In this document: piece after piece, positions 5,361 to 8,456 of the stretch
How the letters are laid out: each line of letters begins with the position of its first letter
How positions within the stretch are numbered: position 1 is the first letter of the stretch
From: Ruminococcaceae bacterium UBA7030
GTDB lineage: Bacteria > Bacillota > Clostridia > Oscillospirales > Acutalibacteraceae
DNA length: 8,456 nucleotides
NCBI GenBank assembly: GCA_002494125.1
Contig: DLBD01000128.1
Span: 1-8,456 of the forward strand
Direction: 5' to 3'
Translations under genes and position numbers: made by a program
Notes under the pieces: model-generated
Told to the model about the DNA's origin: nothing
Databases searched by the model: none
Seen by the model: the letters and a program-made list of their open reading frames with translations, nothing else

Positions 5361-8282
5361 ATGAGAAATTCAAAGAAATTTATCAGCGTTATTCTCGCTG
5401 TTTTAATGGCAATCTCAATGATGCCGCTCACTGCATTTGCAACCGACTATGAAGGTGGCTCATTTATAGATGTTCAAGAAGATCTTCAAATCGGCGATAA
5501 AATATATTTAGATAATAGTACTAATATGCATCATTTTGAGGGTGATGTTGTTTTACAAGCAGGGCAATTCTTGGAATTCCCCGACATGTGGGCTTGTGAG
5601 GATCGGAATAAAGGCAACGGTACTGTCACTTCTTCTAATATATCTATGTCGATAGATGATATTAAAATGGGTGAATATTATTTTTCCTTTGTTCAAGACC
5701 GTTCAAAAGAGGAGGTCTATGTTCCTATTGATGAGAACGGCAATACAGTTAACTACATCGTTGTTTTGGAAAAAGGAGAGGATTGGGAGGATCCAATCAT
5801 CTTCGGCACTCATGCGGTTACCGTTACCTATAATGCAACCTTCAGTGATAGCTTAATCAGCGATTCTTCCGTGGATAGTGTGGCACTTGACAGCGATTGC
5901 TTCGGCAGTGTCGACACTGTAAATGCAAATACCGCTTATGAGTTCACGAAAAACGGAAATGAAGTAATATTCTCTGTTCTGCTCAAAACACAGAATTTTA
6001 ACCCGGATAACTTGACAGTCAAAGTGGGCGAAAACACCTTGCCTGTATATACCGGTTTGCTTGAAAAATATGACTGTGTTAACTATGATTCGCTTGTAGA
6101 TTCAAACGGTGATATTTACGGCTACCGCTATAGAATCTCTTGGTCTAATGTGAATGAAGACATTTCAATCGCTTACACGCCTACTGCCGCAGGCAGTTAT
6201 TTAGACCTTAAAAATACTGCAACAGTAATACATTTTAATGATATGGAATGGTATCTCATTGCAGATAATTCCACCACTGAAACACAGGGCAGCGTAACCC
6301 TTCTTGCAAAGGAATGCGTCACAAGCGCTTCTGACAGTTCAGATATCAATGCACTCCTTAATGCTATGACTGCAAGCGGCGGTGACTTTGAGAATGTTGC
6401 AGATTTGATTTTAAGTGTTGGTTCCGGTACAAAGCTTTATTTGCCGGGCTTGAGAGAATTGGCCACCGTATCGCCCCGACTGTTAAAGTGCAGCAAGGAG
6501 AGCGGTGCACAAAAAAATATGTGGTGGTTGGGTTCATTAGAATACGGCCGCAGGCAGGCTGTTAATGGTGATGACGGTGCAATATGGCTTATGCCGAGTT
6601 CGGGTTGGACTTATGGCATTCGCCCTGCTTTAAAGCTTGATTTAAGCAAGGTTGAATTTGATTCTGCAACCAATACTTTTGCTCCTGCAGCTGACTACGT
6701 AGCAGAGGTAAACGGCGTTGGTTATGAAACTCTTGAAGGAGCAATAGCAGCAGCAAACACGGGCGACACCGTAACACTCCTCAAGGACATTGATTTCAGA
6801 GAGAGTTACCCTTGGGGTACTGCTCATTACATCGACATTTCAGGTATTACACTTGACCTTGACGGACATCGGATTGACGTACAGAACTTCGGCGTAATCT
6901 GGACAGGTAAGAATTTCACAATCAAGAACGGTACATTCGTAGGAGAGAAGCGTACATCAACTTCATACGGACTTCACGTGTACGGTAAGGACAACACAAC
7001 AGACAATCTCGGCGACCTTCCGCAGGCAGCAGACGTGCCCGTTCAAAACGCAGTGCTTGAAGACCTCACAATCGTGGGCGGTGCAAACATCTGGTATGCA
7101 GAAAATGTAGTGCTTAAGAATTGTCAAGTAACAGGACAGAATTATTATGCAGTATGGGCAAACTACGGCTCTGATGTAACTATCGAGAGCGGTACATATA
7201 CTTCTGACTGTGTAAAGACAAACGGCGTGCTCGGCGCACAAAACAATGCAGAAGCAGGCGGCTCACTCAAGGTAACAGGCGGTGACGTAACTGTACCTGC
7301 AAATAAAAATCTCGTTTATAAGAGTTCGGGTGATGTTGCTATTTCAGGCGGTACATATAATGTAGTTGTACCACAGAAGTACTGTGCAAACGGTTATATT
7401 CCTGTAACAGAGCCAAACGCACAGGGCAAGTACACGGTAAAGCAGGCTGAGGTAGCAGCAAACTTCACACTTGACGGTTCAGTAAACTTCAACTTGTATC
7501 TTGATAAGGATTATCCTGCAGATTACACAGTTGACCTTACATACAACCACGCAAGCAACGTAAGTGAAACAGCAGCATATGCAACAGATTCTGTAACACT
7601 TGCAGACCTTGATGTATACAGCGGTCCTGAAAGCGATTATCAGGGATATTACACGTTCTCAATCAAGCAGGCACCTGCACAGATTGGCGACGATATCACA
7701 ATCGTAATTAAGAACACAAACGGAACAACTGTTTACAGCAATACAGTACAGACCTCAACACTTTGTAAGGAAAGAGCAGCAGCAACTGACGGCAACCTTA
7801 AGGCGCTCTATGAAGCAATCGTAGACTACGGTAAGGCTTCACAGGCATACTTCGGCGGCTCGGCAGTAGCAGACAGCTATTACAACGATGAGGTAACAAC
7901 ACTTACAACAATTCCGACAACAGGCGGAAGCGCAACACTTGCAGTAACAGGCGTATCGCTCGTAGTAACATCAGAGCTTGGTATCAACATCTACACAAGT
8001 GATCTTGTTACGGTAAACAGCGTATCGACAGCAGGCGATTCGGCAATCACAGCAGAAGCAGGCTACGGAGATACAACAGATACTCCTGTAATCGTAGTAA
8101 GAGGAATAGCTGCGTCAGACCTTGGAGATAACTTCACAGTATCAACAAGCGGCGGCGACATTACAATGAGCGCATACACAGTAGCAAGAAGCATCCTTGC
8201 AGGCTCAACAGATACAAACTATCAGAACCTTGCAAGAGCAATGTATCTCTACGGTGAAGCCGCAGCAGCATATTTCGCATAA
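5361..8282 (+). CDS. Large secreted protein: DUF6273-like domain, beta-helix-like region, C-terminal YF-repeat domain
   Basis: This encodes 973 residues, with AAAGGAA (5344-5350) 10 nt before the ATG. The signal peptide is clear, with cleavage expected after AFA (residue 27). Residues 28-290 are Asp/Ser-rich and probably beta-structured; I do not recognise them. Residues 295-440 resemble DUF6273: MEWYLIADN, then WWLGS at 388-392 in place of the common WWLRSPG, then GIRPALKLDLSKVEFDS from 419. Residues 448-478 are the linker AEVNGVGYETLEGAIAAANTGDTVTLLKDI, seen before parallel beta-helix regions in clostridial surface proteins. Residues 479-690 then have repeated short strands (ITLDLDG, FTIKNGTF, VVLKNCQV, VTIESGTYTS, VAISGGTY) like a pectin-lyase fold. 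Residues 695-973 form a C-terminal domain ending in YGEAAAAYFA. There is no LPXTG signal, transmembrane anchor, SLH or dockerin module, so it is released or held by unknown contacts. No catalytic residues are evident; a binding or adhesive role is inference. Codon use changes near residue 460. Confidence 0.88.
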   Translation: MRNSKKFISVILAVLMAISMMPLTAFATDYEGGSFIDVQEDLQIGDKIYLDNSTNMHHFEGDVVLQAGQFLEFPDMWACEDRNKGNGTVTSSNISMSIDDIKMGEYYFSFVQDRSKEEVYVPIDENGNTVNYIVVLEKGEDWEDPIIFGTHAVTVTYNATFSDSLISDSSVDSVALDSDCFGSVDTVNANTAYEFTKNGNEVIFSVLLKTQNFNPDNLTVKVGENTLPVYTGLLEKYDCVNYDSLVDSNGDIYGYRYRISWSNVNEDISIAYTPTAAGSYLDLKNTATVIHFNDMEWYLIADNSTTETQGSVTLLAKECVTSASDSSDINALLNAMTASGGDFENVADLILSVGSGTKLYLPGLRELATVSPRLLKCSKESGAQKNMWWLGSLEYGRRQAVNGDDGAIWLMPSSGWTYGIRPALKLDLSKVEFDSATNTFAPAADYVAEVNGVGYETLEGAIAAANTGDTVTLLKDIDFRESYPWGTAHYIDISGITLDLDGHRIDVQNFGVIWTGKNFTIKNGTFVGEKRTSTSYGLHVYGKDNTTDNLGDLPQAADVPVQNAVLEDLTIVGGANIWYAENVVLKNCQVTGQNYYAVWANYGSDVTIESGTYTSDCVKTNGVLGAQNNAEAGGSLKVTGGDVTVPANKNLVYKSSGDVAISGGTYNVVVPQKYCANGYIPVTEPNAQGKYTVKQAEVAANFTLDGSVNFNLYLDKDYPADYTVDLTYNHASNVSETAAYATDSVTLADLDVYSGPESDYQGYYTFSIKQAPAQIGDDITIVIKNTNGTTVYSNTVQTSTLCKERAAATDGNLKALYEAIVDYGKASQAYFGGSAVADSYYNDEVTTLTTIPTTGGSATLAVTGVSLVVTSELGINIYTSDLVTVNSVSTAGDSAITAEAGYGDTTDTPVIVVRGIAASDLGDNFTVSTSGGDITMSAYTVARSILAGSTDTNYQNLARAMYLYGEAAAAYFA

Positions 8283-8289
8283 AGGAGGG
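8283..8289 (+). promoter_or_regulatory. Strong ribosome binding site of the 48-residue gene
   Basis: AGGAGGG immediately follows the stop of the secreted-protein gene and lies 7 nt before the ATG at 8297. It is the best Shine-Dalgarno in the window and the main reason to believe the small gene is translated. Confidence 0.8.
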
Positions 8290-8296
8290 TGTAAAG

Positions 8297-8443
8297 ATGA
8301 CAAAATATTCAAATCCGGAATTTAAGGTTGTAGTTACACCTTCACAGGATATTCTTACAGCATCACCGATTGATCCGACACATCCGACAGTGGATGAAAG
8401 AATCAACGGTTTTGCAGGCGGTCAGGTTCCGCTCGGCTTCTAA
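8297..8443 (+). CDS. 48-residue protein downstream of the secreted protein, unknown function
   Basis: The frame runs from ATG 8297 to TAA 8441-8443 and encodes a complete 48-residue protein. The N-terminal half reads MTKYSNPEFKVVVTPSQDIL and the second half is rich in Thr, Pro, Asp and Gly, ending GGQVPLGF. It has no signal peptide, no membrane segment and no Cys. The codons (aca, gca, gta, ccg) resemble the distal half of the preceding gene. It starts 14 nt after that gene with an excellent ribosome binding site, so both are probably on one transcript. I recall similar short proteins of the form K-Y-x-x-P-E, a hydrophobic run and D-[IV]-[IL]-T-[AT]-S in gut Firmicutes, but know of no assigned role. 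The Y-x-x-P start also recalls leader peptides of some ribosomally made modified peptides. Treat any such role as inference. Confidence 0.75.
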   Translation: MTKYSNPEFKVVVTPSQDILTASPIDPTHPTVDERINGFAGGQVPLGF

Positions 8444-8456
8444 GGCTTGTATAAAA

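Noticed and set aside
5341..5364. A seven-codon upstream frame (MKGNDII) overlapping the start of the secreted-protein gene
   Set aside because: It has no ribosome binding site, and its own sequence contains the Shine-Dalgarno of the main gene. Probably chance.
6700..8282. Tandem DNA repeats or a mobile insertion in the distal half of the secreted-protein gene
   Set aside because: The region looks repetitive because of biased codons and short beta-strand motifs, but I found no true tandem repeat unit, terminal inverted repeats or target duplication.
8161..8406. An 81-codon minus-strand open frame at the end of the window
   Set aside because: It is antisense to both the end of the secreted-protein gene and the 48-residue gene, which has a strong ribosome binding site.

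Overview
The window looks like chromosomal DNA of a low- to mid-GC Gram-positive bacterium, most likely a gut clostridium of the Ruminococcaceae/Oscillospirales type. The signs are AGGAGG-type ribosome binding sites, AT-rich sigma-A-like promoters, a stand-alone AICAR transformylase, an RlmA-type rRNA methyltransferase coupled to a tiny Cys-rich protein, and a secreted protein combining a DUF6273-like domain, a beta-helix-like region and a C-terminal YG-x-A-x-x-YF module. This assignment comes from protein style, not from any marker gene. No RNA gene, CRISPR array, insertion sequence or phage gene was seen.

Layout. (1) 1-1291, plus strand: the C-terminal 300 residues of a DUF1846/UPF0371 protein, cut by the window edge, followed 4 nt later by a small predicted lipoprotein. 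(2) 1292-1345: a long imperfect inverted repeat, a terminator between converging genes. (3) 1344-3517, minus strand: AICAR formyltransferase (purH-type, transformylase domain only), then a compact GC-rich hairpin, then an rRNA guanine-N1 methyltransferase of the RlmA family, then a 60-residue Cys-rich protein whose start codon overlaps the methyltransferase stop. (4) 3518-3627: a short divergent promoter region. (5) 3628-5174, plus strand: two ATP-grasp ligase-like genes of the RimK style, overlapping by 4 nt, behind a very good promoter. (6) 5175-5360: an information-dense intergenic region with a TTGCAA-17-TATAAT promoter, a 7-1-7 palindrome just upstream, and two 16-nt near-identical direct repeats exactly 30 bp apart in the leader. 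(7) 5361-8282: a 973-residue secreted protein. (8) 8297-8443: a 48-residue protein with a strong ribosome binding site, 14 nt after the secreted protein.

How the parts relate. The minus-strand group is housekeeping (purine synthesis, rRNA modification). The ATP-grasp pair is probably one biochemical unit that adds amino acids or similar groups to a carboxylate acceptor; its substrate cannot be read from the sequence. The secreted protein and the 48-residue protein probably share a transcript. The least explained material is the ATP-grasp pair, the 48-residue protein, the leader of the secreted-protein gene, and the change in codon use inside that gene.
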